Shown piece by piece: positions 7,535 to 14,948 of a DNA stretch of 38,715 nucleotides (position 1 is the stretch's first letter; each line of letters starts with the position of its first letter). The stretch is from Alphaproteobacteria bacterium. Lineage in GTDB: Bacteria; Pseudomonadota; Alphaproteobacteria; Bin95. The DNA lies in contig JAJDYL010000164.1 in assembly GCA_022825195.1 (NCBI GenBank), positions 1-38,715 on the forward strand, written 5' to 3'. The position numbers were made by a program, and so were the translations under genes. The notes beneath the pieces are model-generated. The model had not been told where the DNA came from. It was given only the letters and a program-made list of their open reading frames with translations, and made no database searches.

Positions 7535-10458
7535 CGGGGCCGCGCCGCCTGCCGGAAGGCGGCCGGATCGACCGGTCGCGCGACCTCTCGTTCCGCTTCG
7601 ACGGCAGGCGCTATACCGGCCATCCCGGCGACACGCTGGCCTCGGCGCTGCTGGCGGGCGGCGTGCGGCTCTTCGGCCGGAGCTTCAAGTACCACCGACC
7701 GCGCGGCGTGATGGCGGCCGGGGCGGAGGAGCCGAACGCCCTGGTCCTGCTGGAGCCCGGCCGTTTCGCGGAGCCGAACCTGCGCGCGACGGAAATCGAG
7801 CTTTACGACGGGCTCACCGCCGAGAGCGTCAACCGCTGGCCGTCGCTCCGCTTCGACCTGGGCGCGGCGACCGGGCTGGCGTCGGGCCTGTTCGTCGCCG
7901 GCTTCTACTACAAGACCTTCATGTGGCCGCCCTCCTGGTGGAACCGGATCTATGCGCCCGCAATCCGGCGCATGGCGGGGCTGGCGAAGGCGCCGGGCGA
8001 GCCGGACCCGGAGATTTACGAGCACCGGCACGCGCATTGCGACATCCTGGTGGTGGGCGGCGGCCCGGCGGGCATTGCGGCCGCCTGCGCAGCGGCTGCC
8101 GCCGGCGCGCGCGTGGTGCTGGCGGACGAACGCCCGCTCCCCGGCGGCTCGCTGCTGGACGGACCGCAGCGGATCGGCGCGGAAGACGGGCCGGCATGGG
8201 CGGCGCGGATGCTTGCCGGAACTTCGGCGCAGATGCTGCCGCGCACCACGGCGTTCGGCTATTACGACCATAATTTCGTCACGCTCGCCGAGCGGCTGAC
8301 GGAAGGCCTTGCGCCCTCCGAACGCGCCGGCAGGCCGCGCCAGCGCATCTGGCATGTCCGCGCCCGCCGGGTTGTGCTCGCAACCGGCGCGCATGAGCGC
8401 CCGCTCGTCTTTCCCGGCAACGACCGGCCGGGCGTCATGCTGGCGGGCGCCGTCACCGCCTATATCCACCGCCATGCCGTGTTGCCGGGCAGCCGGGCCG
8501 TCTTTCTTGCCAATGACGACTCCGTTTACGCGGCCGCCCGGGAGTTCGCCCGGCATGGCGGCGAGGTCGCGGCGATCGCGGATCTGCGCGCGGACAGCAC
8601 GGCCGACGGAGGCGGGCTTCCGGTGCTGCGCGGCGCCGCGCCGGTGCGCAGCCTCGGCCACGGCCGGGTGCGCGGCATCGAGGTCGCGACGGCTCCGGAC
8701 GGCCGGACGCGGCGTATCGCCTGCGACCTGGTTGCGATGGGCGGCGGCTGGAACCCGGCGGTGCATCTCTTCAGCCAGTCCCGCGGGGCGCTGCGCTGGG
8801 ACGACGGCCTGCGGACCTTCGTTCCGGGCCGTTCGGCCCAGGCGGAGCGGTCCGTCGGCGCGGCGGCCGGGCGGTTCGATCTCGAAGGCTGCATCGCCGA
8901 GGGCGCGGAGGCGGGCGCCGCCTTCGCCCGCGAGCTGGGCTTCGAGGCGTCCGTGCCGCCGGCCCCGCCGGGGCGCCCGCCGCATCCGGCGGCAGCGCTG
9001 CTTTCGCCGCCGACGGGAGGCGGCAAGGCCTTCGTCGATTTCCAGAACGACGTGACCGCTTCCGATGTCGCCCTCGCGAGGCGGGAGGGCATGCATTCGG
9101 TCGAGCATCTCAAGCGCTGGACCACGCTCGGCATGGCGACCGACCAGGGCAAGACCTCCAACATCAACGGGCTCGCGCTGATGGCGGCGGGGCTCGGCGT
9201 GCCGCCGGCCGCGGTCGGTCACACCACCTTTCGCCCGCCCTACACGCCGGTGCCGTTCGGCGCGCTGGCCGGGCGCAACATCGCCGCGCTGGCCGACCCG
9301 GTCCGCCGGACGCCGATGCAGGACTGGCAGGAAGCCGGCGGCGCGGTCTTCGAGCCGGTCGGCCAGTGGCTCAGGGCGCGCTACTATCCGAGGGACGGCG
9401 AGACCATGCGCGAGGCCGTCGCCCGCGAATGCCGGGCCGTCAGGGAAGCCGCCGGCATCCTCGACGCCTCCACGCTCGGCAAGATCGACATTCGCGGCCC
9501 CGACGCGGCCGAGTTCCTGAACCGCATCTACACGAACGGCTGGAAGACGCTCGGCATCGGCCGCTGCCGCTACGGGCTGATGCTGGGCGAGGACGGCATG
9601 GTGTTCGACGACGGGGTCACGACCCGGACCGGCGAGCACCGCTACCTGATGACCACGACCAGCGGCAATGCGGCCGCCGTGCTGGAGTGGCTGGAGGAAT
9701 GGCTGCAGACGGAATGGCCGGAGCTGCGGGTCTATTGCACCTCGGTGACGGAGCAGTGGGGCACGATCACCGTGTCGGGGCCGCACGCGCGGGTGCTGCT
9801 GGAGCCGCTGGTCGAGGATATCGACCTGGACCCCGCGGCCTTCCCCTTCCTGTCGATGCGCGAGGGGCGGATCGACGGGGTGCCGGGCCGCATCTTCCGC
9901 ATCGCGTTTACCGGCGAGCTCTCCTACGAGGTGAACCTGCCCTGGCGGCGGGCGGCGCCCGTCTGGGCGAAGCTGGCCGAGGCGGGCGCCGTGCCTTACG
10001 GCACCGAGGCCATGCATGTGCTGCGCGCCGAAAAGGGCTTCATCGTGGTCGGCCACGAGACCGACGGCACGGTGACGCCGGTCGATCTCGGCATGGAGCG
10101 GATGCTGTCCTCGCGGAAGGACTTCATCGGCCGGCGCTCCCTTCAGCGCCCGGACTGCCTGCGGGCGGACCGCAAGCAGCTGGTCGGGCTGCTGCCGGAG
10201 GACGCCTCGGAGGTGCTCCAGGAAGGCGCGCAGCTCGTCGAGGCCCCGGGCGGGGCGCCGCCCGTGCCGATGCTGGGCCACGTGACCTCCAGCTACTGGA
10301 GCCCGACCATGGGGCGCGGCTTCGCGCTGGCGCTCGTCAGGGGCGGGCGCGCGCGCCACGGAGACCGGATCTGGGCCTCGGCCACGACGGGCGAGAGCCG
10401 GGTGCGGATCGTCGATCCGGTCTTCTACGACCGCGAGGGGGCGCGGCTCGATGGCTGA
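7531..10458 (+). CDS. soxA: sarcosine oxidase subunit alpha
   Basis: Large alpha subunit (975 aa, normal length). An N-terminal 2Fe-2S-like fold without iron-sulfur function covers about residues 15-100, with GHPGDTLASALLAGG. A dinucleotide-binding domain starts at about 170 (VVGGGPAGIAAA), and a C-terminal aminomethyltransferase-like (GcvT) domain covers about 600-975. The GcvT-like domain binds tetrahydrofolate and takes up the methylene group. The ATG at 7531 overlaps the soxD stop (ATGA); the longer open frame starting at 7258 is a shadow of soxD. The 3' end overlaps soxG by 8 bp. Confidence 0.97.
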   Translation: MTGPRRLPEGGRIDRSRDLSFRFDGRRYTGHPGDTLASALLAGGVRLFGRSFKYHRPRGVMAAGAEEPNALVLLEPGRFAEPNLRATEIELYDGLTAESVNRWPSLRFDLGAATGLASGLFVAGFYYKTFMWPPSWWNRIYAPAIRRMAGLAKAPGEPDPEIYEHRHAHCDILVVGGGPAGIAAACAAAAAGARVVLADERPLPGGSLLDGPQRIGAEDGPAWAARMLAGTSAQMLPRTTAFGYYDHNFVTLAERLTEGLAPSERAGRPRQRIWHVRARRVVLATGAHERPLVFPGNDRPGVMLAGAVTAYIHRHAVLPGSRAVFLANDDSVYAAAREFARHGGEVAAIADLRADSTADGGGLPVLRGAAPVRSLGHGRVRGIEVATAPDGRTRRIACDLVAMGGGWNPAVHLFSQSRGALRWDDGLRTFVPGRSAQAERSVGAAAGRFDLEGCIAEGAEAGAAFARELGFEASVPPAPPGRPPHPAAALLSPPTGGGKAFVDFQNDVTASDVALARREGMHSVEHLKRWTTLGMATDQGKTSNINGLALMAAGLGVPPAAVGHTTFRPPYTPVPFGALAGRNIAALADPVRRTPMQDWQEAGGAVFEPVGQWLRARYYPRDGETMREAVARECRAVREAAGILDASTLGKIDIRGPDAAEFLNRIYTNGWKTLGIGRCRYGLMLGEDGMVFDDGVTTRTGEHRYLMTTTSGNAAAVLEWLEEWLQTEWPELRVYCTSVTEQWGTITVSGPHARVLLEPLVEDIDLDPAAFPFLSMREGRIDGVPGRIFRIAFTGELSYEVNLPWRRAAPVWAKLAEAGAVPYGTEAMHVLRAEKGFIVVGHETDGTVTPVDLGMERMLSSRKDFIGRRSLQRPDCLRADRKQLVGLLPEDASEVLQEGAQLVEAPGGAPPVPMLGHVTSSYWSPTMGRGFALALVRGGRARHGDRIWASATTGESRVRIVDPVFYDREGARLDG

Positions 10459-10942
10459 GGTCCGCGAGATCGACGGCCTCAGCCTGGCGGTGCTGCGCGG
10501 CGGCGGGGCGGAATTCCGCGCGGCCGTCGCCGGCGCGCTGGGCTTCGGGCTGCCGGAGGCGCCGAACACGGTTGCGGCGGGCGGGGCGCTCTGGCTCGGC
10601 CCGGACGAGTGGCTGCTGGTCTCCGGCGAGGACCAGACCGGCCCGCTGGAGGAAGCCCTGGAAGGACAGCATTGCGCCGTCGTCGATGTGAGCGAGGCGC
10701 GCGCGGTGCTGGAACTGTCCGGCCCCGGCGCAACGGAGGTGCTCGCTTCCGGCTGCCGGCTCGACCTCGACCCGCTCCGGCCCGGCGCTTGCGCGCAGAC
10801 GGCGCTTGCGCGCGCGCATGTGCTGCTGGAGCCGCGCGCGGGCGGCGTCTGGCGCCTCTATGTCGGCCGCTCCTTCGCCGCCTATGCGCGCGCCTGGATC
10901 GAGGACGCCATCGCTCTTCAGGCTATGTCCGCGCCTCCCTGA
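10451..10942 (+). CDS. soxG: sarcosine oxidase subunit gamma
   Basis: Gamma subunit (163 aa, slightly short for the family), a GcvT-like fold that packs against the alpha subunit. Typical elements are LWLGPDEWLLV (about 53-63), VDVSEARAVLELSGP in the middle, and RLYVGRSFAAY near the end. It has no good ribosome-binding site of its own and overlaps soxA by 8 bp, so it is probably translated by coupling. Its last 20 bp overlap the 3' end of the convergent winged-helix gene. No glyA or purU lies next to the operon. Confidence 0.92.
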   Translation: MAEVREIDGLSLAVLRGGGAEFRAAVAGALGFGLPEAPNTVAAGGALWLGPDEWLLVSGEDQTGPLEEALEGQHCAVVDVSEARAVLELSGPGATEVLASGCRLDLDPLRPGACAQTALARAHVLLEPRAGGVWRLYVGRSFAAYARAWIEDAIALQAMSAPP

Positions 10943-12137
10943 TCCAGCCGTTTTCAAAGACCGCGCCGTCGCAGCCGGCGAAGCGCGCGATGCGGTCGAG
11001 TTCGCGCCCGATGCGCTCCATCCGCCCCTTGCCGAGGCGCACGCCCCGCTCCGGCCAGAGCGCGCTGACGCACAGCCGGCCTTCCCTGCGCCGCATGTCG
11101 ATGCGCCCGATGAGCCGGTCGCCCTCCAGCAGCGGGAAGACGTAGTAGCCGTATTCGCGCTTGTCCTCCGGCACGAAAATCTCGATGCGGAAGCGGAAGC
11201 CGAACAGCCACTCCGCCCGCCGCCGGTCGCGCAGCAGCGGGTCGAACGGGCTCAGCACGCGCACGCCGCCCGGCGGTTCGGAGGCGCGCTCCGCCTGCCC
11301 GCAGATGTCCGGCCGCGCGAACAGCCGGCGGGCCTGGCCGGGCCGGGCGCCTTCCACCTCCACCTCGACCAGCGCGCCGGCATCCTGCGCGGCGCACCAG
11401 GCGCGCGCCTCCGCGAGCGTGGCCGTATCCCAGAAGGACGCGATCTCCCTGGGCGCGGCGAAGCCCAGCCGGTCGAGCGCGCCCGCACAGGCCCAGTCGA
11501 GCGTCTCATCTTCGCCCGGCGCGCCGTTCAGCAGGGGCGCGGGCACCACCCGTTCGGCGAGGTCGAAGACCTTCTGGAAACCCTCGCGCCGGGCGATGGC
11601 GAGCGCGCCCGTGCGCCAGAGATATTCCAGCGCGGTCTTGGAGGGATGCCAGTCCCACCAGCCGGCCTCCGTGCGCTTCCGGTCGCCGCCGAACTCGCGC
11701 GCCATCGCCGGGCCGCCCTCGCGGATGCGCGCCAGCACCTCGTCGAACCGGTCCTCGAAGCCCGCCCGGCGCCATTTCTTCCAGCGCGCCCTCAGCATCT
11801 CCGCGTCGCGGCGGAACCGCAGTCGCCAGTGGGGGTAGAAGGCCATCGGGATGATTGCGGCGTCGTGGGTCCAGTGCTCGAACAGCGCGCGGCGGCGCTC
11901 CAGCAGGGTGTCGAGCTGGCGCGGGCGGTAGCTCCGGCGCCGCGAGGCCAGGATCATGTGGTGGGCGCGCTCGACCGTGGCGATGCTGTCCACCTGGACG
12001 AAGCCGAGCCGCCCGATCAGCCCGGCCAGGTCCTCGCCCGGCGGCGCGCGCCCGAGCCCGTGCCGGTCGAGGAACAGCCGCCGCGCCGCCCGGTTGGAGA
12101 GGCGGAGCGGCGGGGAAGCGCCGGCGTCGTTACCCAT
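10923..12137 (-). CDS. YcaQ/AlkX-like winged-helix protein (HTH_42, possible crosslink DNA glycosylase)
   Basis: Member of the COG3214 winged-helix family (404 aa from ATG 12137). E. coli YcaQ (AlkX) and Streptomyces AlkZ of this family are DNA glycosylases that unhook interstrand crosslinks and bulky alkylated purines. The catalytic Q-phi-D/Q motif appears as QVD in LGFVQVDSIATVERAH, matching the AlkX type. The segment VLSPFDPLLRDRRRAEWLFGF is also typical. The frame stays open to an ATG at 12176, but that codon lies inside the TGTCATG repeat and lacks a ribosome-binding site, so I prefer 12137, which leaves 12 residues before the conserved LSNRAARRLFL helix. The start is uncertain; the gene is secure. 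Confidence 0.88.
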   Translation of the reverse strand: MGNDAGASPPLRLSNRAARRLFLDRHGLGRAPPGEDLAGLIGRLGFVQVDSIATVERAHHMILASRRRSYRPRQLDTLLERRRALFEHWTHDAAIIPMAFYPHWRLRFRRDAEMLRARWKKWRRAGFEDRFDEVLARIREGGPAMAREFGGDRKRTEAGWWDWHPSKTALEYLWRTGALAIARREGFQKVFDLAERVVPAPLLNGAPGEDETLDWACAGALDRLGFAAPREIASFWDTATLAEARAWCAAQDAGALVEVEVEGARPGQARRLFARPDICGQAERASEPPGGVRVLSPFDPLLRDRRRAEWLFGFRFRIEIFVPEDKREYGYYVFPLLEGDRLIGRIDMRRREGRLCVSALWPERGVRLGKGRMERIGRELDRIARFAGCDGAVFENGWIREART

Positions 12138-12170
12138 CTGTCCGGTCCATGGCGAATACCCCCCGCGATA

Positions 12171-12197
12171 TGTCATGGAATGTCATGTTTTGTCATG
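12171..12197 (+). promoter_or_regulatory. triplet of TGTCATG boxes at 10-bp pitch (copy 1)
   Basis: TGTCATG starts at 12171, 12181 and 12191, exactly one helical turn apart, with spacers GAA and TTT. It lies 34 bp upstream of the chosen start of the winged-helix gene and opens the first unit of the tandem duplication. Direct repeats at helical pitch are typical of multi-subunit DNA-binding proteins (MraZ boxes use the same geometry with another sequence). The binding factor is unknown. Confidence 0.5.
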
Positions 12198-12386
12198 GGG
12201 CCGGCCTCCGCCCCGGTCGTTCGCAAGGCATCGCAGCCTCCTTGCCGGTCCCCGGTCCCGGACGCCCCGCTGCCGAAGGAGCGCCCCTCGCCCGCGCATA
12301 ATGCGCGCCCGACCGTGCGTGCGCGCCCGCGTGAGCGAGGCGGCGGGCGGGCCTCCCGGCGCCGGGGCCGTCCCCTCCATGGCGGA

Positions 12387-12413
12387 TGTCATGGAATGTC
12401 ATGTTTTGTCATG
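12387..12413 (+). promoter_or_regulatory. triplet of TGTCATG boxes at 10-bp pitch (copy 2)
   Basis: TGTCATG starts at 12387, 12397 and 12407 with the same spacers as copy 1. It opens the second unit of the tandem duplication, so it is not independent evidence of function. Confidence 0.5.
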
Positions 12414-12613
12414 GGGCCGGCCTCCGCCCCGGTCGTTCGCAAGGCATCGCAGCCTCCTTGCCGGTCCCCGGTCCCGGACGCCCCCGGTTGCCGGAGGAGC
12501 GTCCCTCGCCCGCGCATAATGCGCGCCCGACCGTGCGTGCGCGCCCGCGTGAGCGAGGCGGCGGGCGAACCGCCCCCGGCGCCGGGGCCGTTGTCGTCGC
12601 CCCGGACCCCTTT

Positions 12614-12743
12614 TGTCACCCCGGCCTCCGAGCCGGGGTCCGTCCATGGCTTTCGATGCCGCCGCAGCCGGTGGAGGGGAGGATCGACCGCCGAGACCGC
12701 CGCAACGCCCGTACTGGACCCCGGCTCGGAGGCCGGGGTGACA
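12614..12743. repeat. 130-bp MITE/REP-like element with perfect 28-bp inverted ends
   Basis: Bases 12614-12641 are the exact reverse complement of 12716-12743. Each arm is itself nearly palindromic (CCCCGGCCTCCGAGCCGGGG), so it can form either two small hairpins or one long one. Arms of this type (GTCACCCCGGCC...GCCGGGGTCC) are familiar as dispersed palindromes between genes of alphaproteobacteria. The 74-bp core holds no recognisable gene. It may act as a bidirectional terminator or be a non-autonomous mobile element. Confidence 0.75.
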
Positions 12744-12802
12744 GTGGGGGCAGGCCGGAATGACAGGTGGGACGAAGAGCGCAGCGGAGCGGGGTTGCGA
12801 AA

Positions 12803-12819
12803 TGTCATGGAATGTCATG
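12803..12819 (+). promoter_or_regulatory. two TGTCATG boxes at 10-bp pitch, third degenerate
   Basis: TGTCATG starts at 12803 and 12813 with the GAA spacer. The next turn reads CGGCATG, a decayed third box displaced by about 1 bp. This copy is outside the tandem duplication and therefore supports the box as a recurrent motif. Confidence 0.4.
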
Positions 12820-13128
12820 ATCGGCATGCACCCGGCGCATGTCCCGTGCTCCTTTCAGGCATGAGGCCGCCGTTCGGAGCGGGGGCGGCGGGTATCCCGT
12901 CCGGCCTTGCGTCCCTGGCATGGGTCTCTCCTTTCGATCCGTCTTCGTTCCCGCCGCTGGCTGCCTGCGGCGGGACCCTGTTTCGCGTGTATCGCGTGGG
13001 CGCCTGCGTGCGCGTCCGGGCGGGCGTTTCGCGCCGGCGCGGCTCGCGCGCCTGATTGCCCGCGCGCGCGAGGCATACGCAGGGCGCACTTCTCCCGTCC
13101 GTTTCGTCGAGTGTCATTTTCGCCCCGC

Positions 13129-13169
13129 CGCAGGACAAAGCGGCCCCGCGAACGCCGCTTCCTCCTGCG
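13129..13169. repeat. imperfect inverted repeat, hairpin
   Basis: Bases 13129-13144 pair with 13154-13169 (14 of 16 positions) around a 9-base loop. There is no T-run on either side, so a simple intrinsic terminator is not supported. It lies at the edge between GC-rich DNA and the AT-richer island. Confidence 0.4.
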
Positions 13170-13253
13170 CTCATACTACCACAGTTTTCCGGGGCGCAAG
13201 CCTTTTCACTGGAATTTTTTCAAGATCAGAGAACGTATTGCCATAATCGGTCT

Positions 13254-13272
13254 GAAACCAGCGCTGGGCTGG
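13254..13272 (-). terminator. weak candidate terminator after the membrane operon
   Basis: On the minus strand a 5-bp stem (13272-13268 with 13262-13258, CCAGC/GCTGG) is followed by TTTC, about 20 bp past the stop of the OmpA-SNase gene. The stem is short and the T-tract poor. Confidence 0.25.
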
Positions 13273-13293
13273 CCGGCTTCGTCCCTTGTCCTG

Positions 13294-14928
13294 CTAGTTC
13301 CCGTTTTCGGTGAGGCGTTTCCGGTTGCGGCGCCATTCCCATGGCGGCGTGGGCGCACGGCCGGACCAGATGCCTCGACGCGCTGTGCGAGCGGCGGCTT
13401 CTTCGCCGGCATAGTCCTTGGAGGATTTGTCGAAAGCGAAAGCCCATCCCGCTTCCACCACCCAACGATTCAACTCGGCTTCCTCGCCGTCGATCCGGCA
13501 TACGCCCCGAAGCCGCACTAGACCGGGGCGCAGACGCTCGCAGATCACATTGCGGCCTGCAATATGCCGTTGCAGTGCCAAGCCCGCCTCGCGGCCGCAG
13601 GCCCACTCCGACCCGTCCGCCGCGATACAGGGCTGTTTGAGTTCGGGCGCGTCTATTCCGTCGAGCCGGATCCGGGTCGCGGCCTCCCCAATCTTCATCG
13701 TGTCGGCGTCGACTACCAGAGCCTTGCCGCCAACCGGCTGGATCGCGCCACTATCGGTTTGCATCCGCCCGGCGTCTCCGAGATCGGCGATCAGTCTGTC
13801 GCGGTTGAATTCATGGCCGAGCACAACGCGCCGCGATGCGCCCAGGTCTTCTTTTCCGTCCACCGTTACGGGTCTGGACGACGAGTAGCCGACCGCCGTG
13901 AGCTTGCCGCGCGCCCATTCGCCGAGCGGCGTTCCGGCCGCATGGTCCAGGCAATGCTCCAGCACCACCTGCGCCCGACGCTGCGACAGGCCGAGATTCT
14001 CCACCCATGCATCCCGCTTCGTTTGCGCGCTCTTCCATTCCGGCGAGGAATGGCCCTCGATGCGGATTTCGTCGATGTCGGACCGGTCCGCCGAGTTCCT
14101 GAGTTCCGCCAGCCATCTGGGGCAAATGTCATCCAGCACGGTCTTGAATCCCGGTGGAATAACTGCGCTGCCGGTCTCGAAAACCACCGTTTCGGGAAAC
14201 ACGACCCGGCCGGACGGGTCGATCTTTCCGCCCGCCTGCTCCACATCCGCCGCAAGCTCGCGTTTCAGATTGTCGATGAATTCCCCGCGCGCCGCCGCGT
14301 CTTCGGCAAGCCGGTCCTTGACCGCCGCAAGCCGGCTGTCGTCGGCGCTTTCCTTTGCCAGCAAGTCCCGAATCCGGTCCAACAGCGCCTCATTGCTGTC
14401 TTCCCCGTCCGGATCGAGTTTCCTGCGCAGGACCAACGCTTCTGCGATCTCGCCGGGTGTGCCCAACCCTTCGACCTGTTTCAATATCTTGCCGCGAGCC
14501 GCCGACACCACTTCGCCGCCATCCAAAATCTTGTCCCGTTGCACCTCCGATAATGTCGCCGCCACCGCAACCGCTCCCGGATCGCCGCGGACAAGGTCGG
14601 TGAGTTCGTTCAATATGGGTGGCTTCAACTTTGCCGCCACTTTCGCGAGTTCGCGCAGCCCCGGGTCCTCGACCAACTGCGCCCCTTCCCGCAACTTATC
14701 GAGGTGTCTTTTCCGGACCGGAACCGCGCCCTCCAAAAGCGCGTTCTTGTCCCCCGACGACAATTGGGAGACCAGTTCGACATCCTCCTGAACTTGATAG
14801 CGCCAGAACAGCAGCAGCATCAGCAGTACGAAAGCGACCAGCATGAACGCTTCGGCGACCGTCAGCCCCATGATTGCGCCCCGGCGGTACTGGCTGCCGG
14901 AAGTCGCCTCGCGGAAATATCTGCGCAC
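13294..14928 (-). CDS. MotB/ZorB-like membrane protein with OmpA-type domain fused to a C-terminal SNase nuclease domain
   Basis: A 544-residue protein. A single TM helix (about 22-42) has Glu26 where MotB and ZorB carry their ion-binding Asp. A helical linker (45-235) precedes an OmpA-type domain (about 241-374) with IEGHSS and NLGLSQRRAQVV; the usual HTD aspartate is Ser, while the peptidoglycan-contacting Arg region is kept. Residues 400-525 form an SNase (thermonuclease) domain retaining Asp407, Asp409, Arg421, Asp426, Glu429 and Arg474, the equivalents of staphylococcal nuclease Asp19, Asp21, Arg35, Asp40, Glu43 and Arg87. Cys434/444/463/477 could form disulfides, fitting a periplasmic location. 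GTG 14928 is chosen (20 bp after the previous stop); ATG 14871 is an alternative that keeps the TM helix. Last gene of a four-gene operon. I know of no described MotB-nuclease fusion. Confidence 0.85.
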   Translation of the reverse strand: MRRYFREATSGSQYRRGAIMGLTVAEAFMLVAFVLLMLLLFWRYQVQEDVELVSQLSSGDKNALLEGAVPVRKRHLDKLREGAQLVEDPGLRELAKVAAKLKPPILNELTDLVRGDPGAVAVAATLSEVQRDKILDGGEVVSAARGKILKQVEGLGTPGEIAEALVLRRKLDPDGEDSNEALLDRIRDLLAKESADDSRLAAVKDRLAEDAAARGEFIDNLKRELAADVEQAGGKIDPSGRVVFPETVVFETGSAVIPPGFKTVLDDICPRWLAELRNSADRSDIDEIRIEGHSSPEWKSAQTKRDAWVENLGLSQRRAQVVLEHCLDHAAGTPLGEWARGKLTAVGYSSSRPVTVDGKEDLGASRRVVLGHEFNRDRLIADLGDAGRMQTDSGAIQPVGGKALVVDADTMKIGEAATRIRLDGIDAPELKQPCIAADGSEWACGREAGLALQRHIAGRNVICERLRPGLVRLRGVCRIDGEEAELNRWVVEAGWAFAFDKSSKDYAGEEAAARTARRGIWSGRAPTPPWEWRRNRKRLTENGN

Positions 14929-14948
14929 CGTTCAGCGCCCCGTTCTAT

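Larger units (their letters stand above)
12171..12590. repeat. tandem duplication, two units of about 200 bp at 216-bp period
   Basis: Unit A (12171-12371) and unit B (12387-12590) share a perfect first 98 bp (12171-12268 equals 12387-12484). A 14-versus-16-bp variable spot follows, then a nearly identical stretch containing GCGCATAATGCGCGC and a GTGCGTGCGCGC run. Each unit begins with three TGTCATG boxes. The 2-bp length difference shifts the frame between copies, so the repeat is not constrained as protein. No gene is seen here. Confidence 0.9.
12744..13293. other. gene-free region downstream of the membrane operon
   Basis: No convincing coding sequence on either strand; open frames here lack codon structure and overlap one another. 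It contains a degenerate TGTCATG array (12803-12819), CG-rich runs at 12970-13070, an imperfect 16-bp inverted repeat (13129-13169), and an abrupt change at about 13170 to AT-richer DNA that continues into the operon at 13294-18571. Confidence 0.6.

Noticed and set aside
7486..10569. Minus-strand 1027-codon frame opposite soxA
   Set aside because: A GC shadow of soxA with biased composition and no family resemblance.
12171..12590. Tandem 216-bp repeat as a repeat protein (the period is divisible by 3 and similar peptides appear in both units)
   Set aside because: A 2-bp length difference inside the unit changes the frame between copies, so protein selection is not supported.
10806..13055. 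Plus-strand 749-codon frame across the winged-helix gene and the repeat region
   Set aside because: It is antisense to a recognised gene in its first half and reads through non-coding repeats in the second half.
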